A stretch of 59,662 bases of DNA. Source: Lachnospiraceae bacterium. GTDB taxonomy: Bacteria > Bacillota > Clostridia > Lachnospirales > Lachnospiraceae. Under the pieces are notes generated by a model. The model searched no databases. It saw only the letters and a list, made by a program, of their open reading frames with translations, and was not told the DNA's origin. The position numbers and the translations under genes were made by a program. The stretch is taken from positions 5,556-65,217 of the forward strand of contig JAAUZI010000012.1 of assembly GCA_014804645.1 (NCBI GenBank). Direction: 5' to 3'. Shown one piece after another: positions 1 to 7,629 of the stretch (position 1 is its first letter; each line of letters opens with the position of its first letter).

Positions 1-666
1 CTGCTGCTTTCGGTTCTCCTCGCTGATGTAAAACAGCTTATGTATCGTATAAAACAGCAGGATATTCGACACCGGCAGCAGGATATACCCTAAAAGCTGG
101 CTGTATATGGCCCATTTTCCGCCAATCTCGCTGAAAAAAGCACCCAGATAGATAAGCGCCGTGGTAAGGGGAAGCACAAAAAAGGACAGAGGAAACCGCT
201 CCACAATGGCGCATTTTGTACGGAGAAAATACAGCTTTAGCCTGTGCAGCACCAGCCAGCACAGGGTATAGGACAAAGCGCCCAGAATAAAGTCTCCCGC
301 CCTCCGGTTCAGGCCCCACGTCTCCAAAAGCCGGACCCACAGGGGAAAACCCACCAAAAAGATGTCCGTTGTCAGCTCCAGGAAAAGGGCTACCGTCTCA
401 CCTACCAAAAGCAAAAACAGCTCCTTCCGATGATCGTCCTGAAAAAGCAGCAGCATTTGCAAGGCCAAAATCAGCACCCCGGAAACCAAAGTCAGCAAGC
501 CGTTTTGCAGGGCAATTACCGCCCGGGACGCCGCCGCACACAGCAGCAGAATGAGAAAAATCTGTTTCCGATTCCTTACCCGGGGCTTTAGCTGGCCACG
601 GCAAAAGTCATAGAACACAAAATTGGCAAAAAAGCTGCCGCAGAATTGCAAAATCCAAAATATCAT
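1..666 (-). CDS. GHKL-type sensor histidine kinase, membrane part (cut by window edge)
   Basis: An open frame starts with ATG at 666 and runs to base 1 without a stop (222 codons). The translation is almost wholly hydrophobic: about five to six membrane helices separated by short basic loops, ending in the sequence ISEENRKQQ, where a cytoplasmic linker would begin. This is the usual N-terminal sensor half of AgrC/GHKL kinases; the catalytic half lies outside the window. The start codon overlaps the stop of the upstream LytTR regulator gene as ATGA, so the two are translationally coupled. That pairing is the main reason for the call, because the membrane half alone is not diagnostic. It presumably senses an external ligand and phosphorylates the regulator. 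Confidence 0.7.
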   Translation of the reverse strand, partial: MIFWILQFCGSFFANFVFYDFCRGQLKPRVRNRKQIFLILLLCAAASRAVIALQNGLLTLVSGVLILALQMLLLFQDDHRKELFLLLVGETVALFLELTTDIFLVGFPLWVRLLETWGLNRRAGDFILGALSYTLCWLVLHRLKLYFLRTKCAIVERFPLSFFVLPLTTALIYLGAFFSEIGGKWAIYSQLLGYILLPVSNILLFYTIHKLFYISEENRKQQ

Positions 667-1400
667 TGTACCGTTCCTCTATGATAGCCTTTGTGGAAGT
701 ACAGAGAGAAACTCTCATGGAATTTCCCACGGCATGCCCGGCTGATGCTCAAAATCTCCCCATTGCTCAGAGTAAGCTCGTCATTCATGATCTTAATAAC
801 GGCTTTCAGGTTCACAATATAGCTGGAATGGGCGTATTCAAACCCCAGAGAATGGAGCTGCAGGTACCAGTTTTCCAGTTTCTCGTTGCTCCGCAGAGCC
901 GTTTCATTCCCCCCGGACATGGTCAGCAAACTGCCCCGCTTGGCTTTGGCAATATAGAGAATGTCCTTGGCTGCCACCCGCCAGGCTCTCCCATCGCTGG
1001 TGACCTCCACCGTCTCGCCGTAACACTGCCGCTTGGTCTCCCGCAGCAGCTCCTCTATATCCCGGCGGATTTCTTCCGGGTCCGCGTTTTTCAGCAAATA
1101 CCGATAGGGCTGTACCTTAAAATGTTTCGGCTCCGGCAGCACCACCCCGGAAATAAAAGCGATAACCATCGCTTTATTCGTTTCCCGCAGCCGCTTTGCC
1201 GTCTCGTAACCGCTTTTGCCCTCCATCTGCATATCCAGGATGACCAGTTGATACTCCCCGCTGTCGGAACTCAGAAAATCGAGACCGCTGGAATAGATGT
1301 CGCAGGCCATGTCCGCTGTAAATTCTGTGCAGGATTCTACAATTTGCCGAATGTGTTGTAAAAATACTACGTTGTCGTCAATAAGCGCAACCCTGATCAT
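663..1400 (-). CDS. LytTR-family response regulator
   Basis: The 245-aa protein has an N-terminal receiver domain (about residues 1-120: acidic pocket IDDN at 7-10, phospho-acceptor Asp56 in VILDMQ, Lys104 in YLLKNADPEE) and a C-terminal LytTR DNA-binding domain (about 135-235). This is the AgrA/ComE/BlpR layout. I chose the ATG at 1400 over an upstream in-frame start because it has GGGGGAG seven bases upstream and begins exactly at the receiver fold (MIRVALIDDN). Its own promoter lies just upstream, and the sensor kinase follows with an ATGA overlap. LytTR regulators bind paired direct repeats; a matching repeat set lies in front of the CIS operon near 50.25 kb, making that operon a candidate target (inference). 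Confidence 0.88.
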   Translation of the reverse strand: MIRVALIDDNVVFLQHIRQIVESCTEFTADMACDIYSSGLDFLSSDSGEYQLVILDMQMEGKSGYETAKRLRETNKAMVIAFISGVVLPEPKHFKVQPYRYLLKNADPEEIRRDIEELLRETKRQCYGETVEVTSDGRAWRVAAKDILYIAKAKRGSLLTMSGGNETALRSNEKLENWYLQLHSLGFEYAHSSYIVNLKAVIKIMNDELTLSNGEILSISRACRGKFHESFSLYFHKGYHRGTVQ

Positions 1401-1431
1401 TTGCAGACTCCCCCTTTTGTGCAATGGGGAT

Positions 1432-1460
1432 ATTATACCACCGATTGCCGTTTTAAGCAA
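1432..1460 (-). promoter_or_regulatory. Sigma-A promoter of the LytTR regulator gene
   Basis: On the minus strand there is a -35 TTGCTT (1455-1460), a 17-bp spacer, and a perfect TATAAT (1432-1437) preceded by TGG, so an extended -10. It lies about 30 bp upstream of the regulator start codon. It separates the regulator/kinase pair from the RsbW-like gene that ends at 1491. No clear T-tailed terminator is visible between them, so read-through from the CIS operon is possible. Confidence 0.7.
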
Positions 1461-1490
1461 TGCGGTCCTATTTTCAATGCCTTATTTCTC

Positions 1491-1904
1491 CTAAATATTC
1501 TTTTTAATCTTCAAAATATTCTGTCCGTCTTTATACTCATACGAGACATCATCCATCGTCTTTTTCACCATATAGATCCCCAGGCCGCCGATACCCCGCT
1601 CCTCGATGGGAAGCGTGACGTCAGGGTCTGCTTTGGCAAGCGGATCATACGGGACGCCGTTGTCAATGAATGTGATCACTACCGCAATCGGATCTTCCGT
1701 CACCTCAACGCGCACGGTCGCACTTCCGATTTCGGGATTGTATGCGTAATATGCGATATTGCTGAAAAGCTCGTCAATTGCCACGTCAACCTGCATCTGC
1801 GTCTTTATCGGACAGTCGAGCTGTTCTAACTGTTCGTCAACAAACGCCGTCACCTCGGGTATGCTCTCAATCGTCGCGCTAACCACCATTTCCTTCATTT
1901 TCAT
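1491..1904 (-). CDS. RsbW/SpoIIAB-like anti-sigma factor serine kinase
   Basis: The 137-aa protein is a stand-alone GHKL ATPase of the HATPase_c_2 class. It shows the N box (QVDVAIDELFSNI, Glu45 and Asn49), the G1 box (DNGVPYDP, 81-88) and the G2 region (ERGIGGLGIYMVKK, 102-115). Known family members bind a sigma factor and phosphorylate a STAS-domain antagonist on serine. The SpoIIE/PP2C phosphatase gene is immediately upstream, and a STAS protein with the acceptor serine is encoded at 20.2-20.5 kb in the same array. No sigma factor gene is present in the window, so the switched partner may be elsewhere or may not be a sigma factor. It is the last gene of the array. Confidence 0.9.
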   Translation of the reverse strand: MKMKEMVVSATIESIPEVTAFVDEQLEQLDCPIKTQMQVDVAIDELFSNIAYYAYNPEIGSATVRVEVTEDPIAVVITFIDNGVPYDPLAKADPDVTLPIEERGIGGLGIYMVKKTMDDVSYEYKDGQNILKIKKNI

Positions 1905-1961
1905 TCCCCCATTCGTTATCTATATTCCAGACTTCAAAACTCCGCCATTTTATGACTTTGA

Positions 1962-3554
1962 CTATTGGATCCCCATTGAATCCGCAATCCGCAGGGAAAG
2001 CATGGTAATATCATCAAACTGCATTGCCTCTCCCACAAACCGGTCGATCTCGTCCTTTAACCCTCCAACCAATTCCTTGGGATCAGAGTCTTTCTTTTTA
2101 TTCAGCGTTTTCAGCATCCTCTCTGTCCCAAACAGGGTCTGCCCGGCATCCGTTGCCTCCGGAACACCGTCCGTATATACAAACAGTGTATCCCCGGCGT
2201 GCAGCTCGAGTTCATATTCCTTATACCGGGTGTTCTCCATTCCCGCCAATACAAATCCGTGCGGATCCTTAAACAGTTCAAAGCTGCCTCCCGCACGCCT
2301 GATCGCCGGATATTCATGTCCTGCGTTTGCCGCGGTCACTTTCCCCGTTGAGATCTCATAAACAGCAAGCCATACCGTGACAAACATTTCCGCCTCATTG
2401 TTCTCACAGAGCTGATTATTGACCGTTTCAAGAACTGCTCTCGGAGATGCGCCCATCATCATATGGTTCTTGATCAATGTCTTTGTTATGACCATGAACA
2501 GTGCAGCCGGAACGCCCTTCCCCGACACATCGGCGATTACCAGCCCCAGATGATCCTCATCTATCAGAAAGAAATCATAAAAATCTCCTCCCACCTCTTT
2601 TGCCGGATCCATGGACGCAAAAATATCAAACTCCTTTCTCTCCGGAAAAGCGGGAAAAATGCTGGGAAGCATATCCGCCTGAATCTGTGTGGCAATATCA
2701 AGCTCCGCCCCGATACGTTCTTTTTCCGCTGTCACAGCGGATAACTCCCGCAGATATTCCCTGAGCTCCTGATACATCTGCGCAAAGGATTCCGAAAGTT
2801 CTTCGATCTCATCACCTGTGCGAATCTCCACATGAAAGGTCTCTTCGCTCTCCAGACTGCCCACCATTTCTTTCGTAGCGCTGTTTAACCGATCGATGGG
2901 CGTGATAATATTTTTTCGGATAAACACATAAAAAATTCCCATCCAAACGACAATTACCGCCGTTACGCTTAATATGACCGTTATCAGGAAATGAAAAAGC
3001 GCTTTGCGTATCCCCGGCATTGACAAATCGACGCCCACCACTGCCACCGTCTCCCCGGCGCTGTCCAGAATCGGCGCGTAGGCCGACGCGATATAGCCAT
3101 ACTCCGGATCATGTGTTAAAACGATCCTCTCGGTATAGGTGTTCGCACAAACCTGTTCAATGACCTCCCGGCCCCCCTCCATGTACGGCTCGCGATATCC
3201 CAGAGGACGGACGCCCTCGCCGCTTCCTACATCCCAGATATAGACAAGGTCTTCCTCGTAGGGTATAAACACAGAGTAATATTCCAGGTCCGTTTGTGCC
3301 TGCGATATGGCAAGAAATCTCTGTACCTGTCTGTAATAGTCATCCTCCGTATTGTCTTCCTCATAGGAACGGATCCTGTCTCCGTCGATATATTCCGCAG
3401 CCGTCCGGGCATAGGAAAACGCGATATCGTTGTATGTGTTCATCTGTTCTTTCTTATAACGGATATCAATTGTCAGGCAGGTTGACAATATCACAACCAC
3501 CGCAAGGATGAACAATCCTGCCAGCGCCTTCATTCCAAGCTTATGATGCCTCAT
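1962..3554 (-). CDS. Membrane SpoIIE/RsbU-type PP2C serine phosphatase with Cache-like sensor and HAMP
   Basis: The 530-aa protein has a TM helix (9-29), an extracytoplasmic Cache-like region (about 35-185), a second TM (188-212), HAMP (213-265), a coiled linker (265-300) and a SpoIIE-type PP2C domain (308-525). Metal-site motifs are visible: GGDFYD (322-327), DVSGKG (342-347), TDG (461-463) and the FDD near 513-515. In partner switching such enzymes dephosphorylate the STAS antagonist in response to a signal, here one sensed outside the membrane. The start at 3554 is chosen because AGGAGG lies six bases upstream; it overlaps the end of the acyltransferase gene by 14 bases. A longer in-frame start at 3674 lacks this support. 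It pairs functionally with the RsbW-like kinase that follows. Confidence 0.9.
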   Translation of the reverse strand: MRHHKLGMKALAGLFILAVVVILSTCLTIDIRYKKEQMNTYNDIAFSYARTAAEYIDGDRIRSYEEDNTEDDYYRQVQRFLAISQAQTDLEYYSVFIPYEEDLVYIWDVGSGEGVRPLGYREPYMEGGREVIEQVCANTYTERIVLTHDPEYGYIASAYAPILDSAGETVAVVGVDLSMPGIRKALFHFLITVILSVTAVIVVWMGIFYVFIRKNIITPIDRLNSATKEMVGSLESEETFHVEIRTGDEIEELSESFAQMYQELREYLRELSAVTAEKERIGAELDIATQIQADMLPSIFPAFPERKEFDIFASMDPAKEVGGDFYDFFLIDEDHLGLVIADVSGKGVPAALFMVITKTLIKNHMMMGASPRAVLETVNNQLCENNEAEMFVTVWLAVYEISTGKVTAANAGHEYPAIRRAGGSFELFKDPHGFVLAGMENTRYKEYELELHAGDTLFVYTDGVPEATDAGQTLFGTERMLKTLNKKKDSDPKELVGGLKDEIDRFVGEAMQFDDITMLSLRIADSMGIQ

Positions 3555-4704
3555 CTTTTGCCTCCTGTTCAATCGCTTTTCGAAGTATATTTGCCGCTTG
3601 CTGCAATTTGTTTCGCTTTGCCTCAGACCAGAAATGCGCCGCCGCAATAGACACAATACTGATCCCCGTGCCAAGCAGCAGCGTCAGCGGCGTCGGCAAT
3701 TCCTGTGTCCCACGCAGAATATAGAGAAACACATTGGTGATCCATATGACAAATACCCAGTGTATACAATATACCGTGTTGATATTGCGGCTGATCTCCT
3801 CGATGCAGCCAGTCACTTTCTTCGACAGATGCGGGACGATCACATGGTAAATCCCCAGTATGCCGAAGGCCGCCGCGATGCTGACAAGTACATCTGTGGT
3901 AACGATATGATAATAGCAGTTCTGTCCCTCGCCAAACATTCCGAAACCGCCAAGGATGGCAGGCGGGAAATAGGCCATGCAGACAAGAACCCCCGCCGTT
4001 GACAGAATCCCGTAAAACAGATTTTTGTTTTTCACATGCCGCAGCAGCCCGCCGAAGATATAACCGCTCACCGGAACGATCAGCCAGTTTAACAGCGGGA
4101 AATCCGAAATCACTGCTCCCGCGGGATCCTCCGTTCCTATGAGATACCCCAGAATGATATTGCCCGCCGGAGACCCGGCGTCCACTCCGTTCAGAAACGT
4201 ACCCAAAACAGACATAACCAGGCAGACGAGGAGCATTGCCCCGTTTGAAAGGTGAAACCTGACAAACAAAGCGATCATTATCATTGCAAGCGCGGCAAAT
4301 TGCAGCATGTCATTGCCCAGCACCCGGTAGGGCAGCGGTTTTATGTATTTCTCAATGTCTCCGGTCAGCAGATATCCCGCCAGAAAAGGGAACAGGAACC
4401 GACATATGTTCAGCACATAACCAGTGATACCGATCCGGATCCCCCGGCGCACATAATCTCCCGGCGCGTGACGCTTTGTGTATACCATCCCGATGCCCAT
4501 GGCAAACATGAACATGGGCGCACTTAGAGGACCTCCTATCACGGAGTCAAAAAGGAACGGAATGCCATGGGCAAGCTGCTCCTCCGGCGTACATTCTATG
4601 GTGCAGTGTATCAGCGCCAGGCAGAAGATCAGTACGGCTTTCGCCAGATCCAGCTCAGGCTGCCGCCCGCTGTTTATGATTTCTTTGGAAAATATTTTGT
4701 CCAT
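3541..4704 (-). CDS. Acyltransferase-like integral membrane protein
   Basis: The protein of about 387 aa has roughly ten hydrophobic helices. It begins with a motif of the polytopic acyltransferase type (GRQPELDLAKAVLIFCLALIH, residues 13-33: charged/Asp segment, then helix 1 ending in His), as in the heparan-glucosaminide N-acetyltransferase/OpgC-like and acyltransferase-3 superfamilies. These transfer acyl groups across the membrane onto carbohydrates or other envelope substrates; the substrate here is unknown. The ATG at 4704 follows AAGGGATAAGGAG closely; an in-frame start at 4785 would overlap the upstream stop by four bases, so the N-terminus is uncertain. It sits between the last cargo candidate and the phosphatase. 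It might modify the producer's own surface, but nothing in the sequence proves that. Confidence 0.65.
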   Translation of the reverse strand: MDKIFSKEIINSGRQPELDLAKAVLIFCLALIHCTIECTPEEQLAHGIPFLFDSVIGGPLSAPMFMFAMGIGMVYTKRHAPGDYVRRGIRIGITGYVLNICRFLFPFLAGYLLTGDIEKYIKPLPYRVLGNDMLQFAALAMIMIALFVRFHLSNGAMLLVCLVMSVLGTFLNGVDAGSPAGNIILGYLIGTEDPAGAVISDFPLLNWLIVPVSGYIFGGLLRHVKNKNLFYGILSTAGVLVCMAYFPPAILGGFGMFGEGQNCYYHIVTTDVLVSIAAAFGILGIYHVIVPHLSKKVTGCIEEISRNINTVYCIHWVFVIWITNVFLYILRGTQELPTPLTLLLGTGISIVSIAAAHFWSEAKRNKLQQAANILRKAIEQEAKDEAS

Positions 4705-4781
4705 GCTCCTTATCCCTTCTATCTCCTGTACTTCTTGTATGCGGGGCGTCCTAATCGATACGAGCATACTCTTCATCATTA

Positions 4782-6569
4782 TCACAAACTCGCGCCGATT
4801 TCCAGCAAAGTTCCGAACTCATATAACTGGTTATCTGACATTGGCGGACCCACCAACATTTCCATGGCTTTCATATCAAGGGCATTTTTCTTCATGACCT
4901 CCTCCAGCAGTTTCATATAACTGGCAATCGTATTGGGATCCTTTCTGATGATGCACCTGCGGCCCCCATACTTCTTGCCCACCTCATCGGTCCGCTGACC
5001 ACCCAGGCTGGACGCCTTTTCAGCGGTAGCTCTGGCATCGTGGATGTGCCCCAACTGGTTCATCGTTCCGGGGCTGTCCGACTCCAGCCCCATAAGTATA
5101 GCGCCGTAATGTCTGGTGTCGCCCTCTTTGTACATGGAGTAGAAGTGGCCGCAGGAGCCATCGTTGAGGAGCATCTTCCCACTAACCCCCTGATTGCCCA
5201 GACCGCCGATTGCCACATTCATCCCCCGCTGGCCCCGAAGATTAAATGGCACCTTTTTTTCCCCAACTGCGTTCTTTCGAACTTTGATGGAGTGGGTGGA
5301 GGCTGCCCGTCTGTTATCCTGAGCGAGATTGGAATTGAACTGACCCTCATCGCCCTGCTGGTAAAAAATGCTGTTCCACATCTCCTTGTACGCCTTCTGG
5401 CCGTACTTCCCCGCGGGACGCTTGGGCAGGATCAGAGTCACCCGGGAACAGTGGCTCAGTGCCACCGCTACGGGCTTATCCCAATCACTTTGCTCTCCTC
5501 TTTCATCAACTTTGGTGAATTGGCCTAGATGCATCAGCAACAGGCGCTTGGCAGTCTGTATCTTCTGGGCTTTGTCTGCCTCAACCATGCCCTGTGCGGA
5601 CTTGAGAGCGTCTTGTGCATTCATATTCGGTTTTTTCATGAGTTCACTGGCTACTTGGTTTTGCAGCTGATTTTGATCTTTCTGTTTCAGCGTCTCCAGC
5701 ATGACAGCGGCGGACATTTGTTCGTCCAGTTTCCGGAACCAGTTCTTCTGAGTATCTTCCGGATAAAATGTATTCTCCCTCTGGGCCAGGGAAAGACCCA
5801 AACGCAGAGGCGCATCTAACAGCGCACTGACGCCGCCTTCTTCCAGGATCGCATTACAGATTTTTTTCGGTTCATAGTCAAAAACCGATTTATTATCAGT
5901 ATACTTTTTTACCATCCGATCCAAAGCCTCTTTGGCAAACATGTTGCGCATCGTGTCATCCAGGTTCTCAAAATGGGAATAATCCCCATTGCCCACCTGT
6001 TGTATTATCTCGCGCCTGGTCAGATTAGAACGTCCCATCTTGGTGTTGGCCCATTCCTCTCGCCATTCTTTGTTCAAGAACAATCTCTGTTTCTTCACGT
6101 CCGTGTAATCCACCAGCCTCTGTTCCTTCACCTCCTTGCCATTCTTCATCACCTTCTTATAACCCAGCTTTTCGTAGTTCTCTTCATCCCTTTCCTTTAC
6201 TTGCTCTCTTGGCTTTAATACGAATTCTCCTCCTTGTAGTACGAACACTGCGTGTTGCTTTTTCCACCTTTTGTATTCAGCTTTCCGCTGCTTATAGCTC
6301 AGGTTAGGGCTGCTGTAAGCGGATGCATCCATGGATGGGTCATACTCCTCGAGGGGTGGAAAAGTGCTCAAAATCAGAGCGTTGTAGCTAATCTTTTTAT
6401 TCTTACCCTTTTCCGAAGTCCGTTCCTCTTCCAGTGCCTCCTCCATAAGAAAATGAACTGGTTTTTTCTTTATTAAATCATCCTGGAGTTTCTGAATCTT
6501 CTCATCTTCCGCAAACTTAAACAGAGGCGTTCCAAACATCTCACGCTCTCTGGCATCATGCATATCCAT
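4782..6569 (-). CDS. Large soluble protein, CIS cargo candidate of unknown fold
   Basis: This 595-aa protein is highly charged and mainly helical, without signal peptide or TM. I do not recognise a named family. The first 370 residues look like Lys/Glu-rich helices. The C-terminal part (about 375-560) looks like a compact domain rich in glycine with potentially catalytic residues: SHCSRV, NDGSCGHFYSMY, TRHYGAILMG and QLGHIHDARA provide cysteine and histidine pairs. The start at 6569 has GGGAGG with good spacing. Its place matters: it follows the second AAA ATPase and GNAT-like gene exactly as the 1132- and 921-aa proteins follow the first pair, so cargo is the best positional guess. An enzyme activity such as hydrolase or protease would be pure speculation. 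Confidence 0.55.
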   Translation of the reverse strand: MDMHDAREREMFGTPLFKFAEDEKIQKLQDDLIKKKPVHFLMEEALEEERTSEKGKNKKISYNALILSTFPPLEEYDPSMDASAYSSPNLSYKQRKAEYKRWKKQHAVFVLQGGEFVLKPREQVKERDEENYEKLGYKKVMKNGKEVKEQRLVDYTDVKKQRLFLNKEWREEWANTKMGRSNLTRREIIQQVGNGDYSHFENLDDTMRNMFAKEALDRMVKKYTDNKSVFDYEPKKICNAILEEGGVSALLDAPLRLGLSLAQRENTFYPEDTQKNWFRKLDEQMSAAVMLETLKQKDQNQLQNQVASELMKKPNMNAQDALKSAQGMVEADKAQKIQTAKRLLLMHLGQFTKVDERGEQSDWDKPVAVALSHCSRVTLILPKRPAGKYGQKAYKEMWNSIFYQQGDEGQFNSNLAQDNRRAASTHSIKVRKNAVGEKKVPFNLRGQRGMNVAIGGLGNQGVSGKMLLNDGSCGHFYSMYKEGDTRHYGAILMGLESDSPGTMNQLGHIHDARATAEKASSLGGQRTDEVGKKYGGRRCIIRKDPNTIASYMKLLEEVMKKNALDMKAMEMLVGPPMSDNQLYEFGTLLEIGASL

Positions 6570-6643
6570 AGTAGTCTACCTCCCTTTATCATTTTTCCTG
6601 ATGTTCATTTCGATCGCCCTTATCCGCACAAACCGCCACCGTC

Positions 6644-7570
6644 TTACAGTTCCAACACGGCGCGGATCAGCGGCTCCCTCTTCCCTTCGCCTCCCAGCAG
6701 CCGCTTTGCCAGTCCGGCGGAGGATGCCGTCAACAGAGGAATCTCAAGCCATGCGTCGGCATATTGCTCCAAAAGCGCCTTGGCGGCGGCTTGCAGCACT
6801 GCCATACCGGCAGAGGTATTGCCTCCGGCGGTAAAAAACTGAGAAAGACACATTCCCTCCTCCCCGCCGCTTAAAACGGCGCAGGCCATAGGACGTTTCT
6901 CCGCATCCAGCAATACGAAGCTGGCGCCCGGCAGCGCCTGGTAAAGTCGGTTCAGATCTATGTAATCCGCATCCGCCTGTTCCAGCGTTTGGAAGAGCTG
7001 ACGGATAAGAATGGGTGAGAGGTCCTCAAAAGATACCAATGTGCAGCCTTTGGGCAGGACGGCCTTATGTTTCATCAATGGGCTGTCCGCCAGCGTTGAA
7101 ACGGAGACTATATGACTGCACACACCCTCCTCATCCTGTTCCAACAAAAATCCGGCCTTCTTCAGCAGAGCCTCCAAGCCCGGCTCCGGGCAAAAGCTTG
7201 CCTCAACTCTGGCGACAGTGCCGTCAAAAATCCCCCCGCACGCCTCCAGCAGTTCTATAAGCAGCGTACCGCCCAACCGGCGGCGGCGATACTGAGGAAC
7301 CACATACAGGCTCAGCAGTTCCAAACACATCTCGTTCTCCGGCGCCAGGCGGGCACAGACAGCGCCCCGCACCTCGTCCTCCTCCACGATGGCAAGGCCA
7401 AACGCCTCATCGCCGCGAATCAGCTCTACAGCCTCCGTCGTCAGCAGGGACGCCGCCCGGTCTACCTCCCGCGGTCCTATAGAATACAGCTGCACCGTCG
7501 GAAACTCATCATTCTGTTCCCATTCATCTTCCTGCTCCTGCTGCTCCTGACGAATCTCCAAATCATCCAT
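6644..7570 (-). CDS. GNAT-like acetyltransferase, copy 2 (cassette 2)
   Basis: The 308-aa protein has an acidic, Gln-rich N-terminus (residues 1-25), then a GNAT fold with the acetyl-CoA loop VVPQYRRRRLGGTLL (about 108-122; consensus R/Q-x-x-G-x-G/A partly kept). A second, more divergent GNAT-like half (about 170-305) has no clear CoA loop, so this is a tandem GNAT. It lies between AAA ATPase 2 and the 595-aa cargo candidate and is a paralogue of the protein encoded at 16.1-16.9 kb. In both cases the order is ATPase-GNAT-cargo, which suggests a role tied to the cargo, such as modification or a loading-adaptor function; this is inference from repeated context. The substrate is unknown. Confidence 0.7.
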   Translation of the reverse strand: MDDLEIRQEQQEQEDEWEQNDEFPTVQLYSIGPREVDRAASLLTTEAVELIRGDEAFGLAIVEEDEVRGAVCARLAPENEMCLELLSLYVVPQYRRRRLGGTLLIELLEACGGIFDGTVARVEASFCPEPGLEALLKKAGFLLEQDEEGVCSHIVSVSTLADSPLMKHKAVLPKGCTLVSFEDLSPILIRQLFQTLEQADADYIDLNRLYQALPGASFVLLDAEKRPMACAVLSGGEEGMCLSQFFTAGGNTSAGMAVLQAAAKALLEQYADAWLEIPLLTASSAGLAKRLLGGEGKREPLIRAVLEL

Positions 7571-7629
7571 AATAATTGACCTCCCATCCTTGATTTTGTG
7601 TCCTTACAGCGTTAGAAGTTCTTCTCACA

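Noticed and set aside
666..1361. Long plus-strand frame opposite the LytTR regulator
   Set aside because: Antisense shadow of a strongly supported gene; no ribosome site and no recognisable protein.
1441..1490. Terminator after the RsbW-like gene
   Set aside because: Only an imperfect stem (CCG-ATTGC with a bulge) that overlaps the next promoter and has no U-tract; not convincing.
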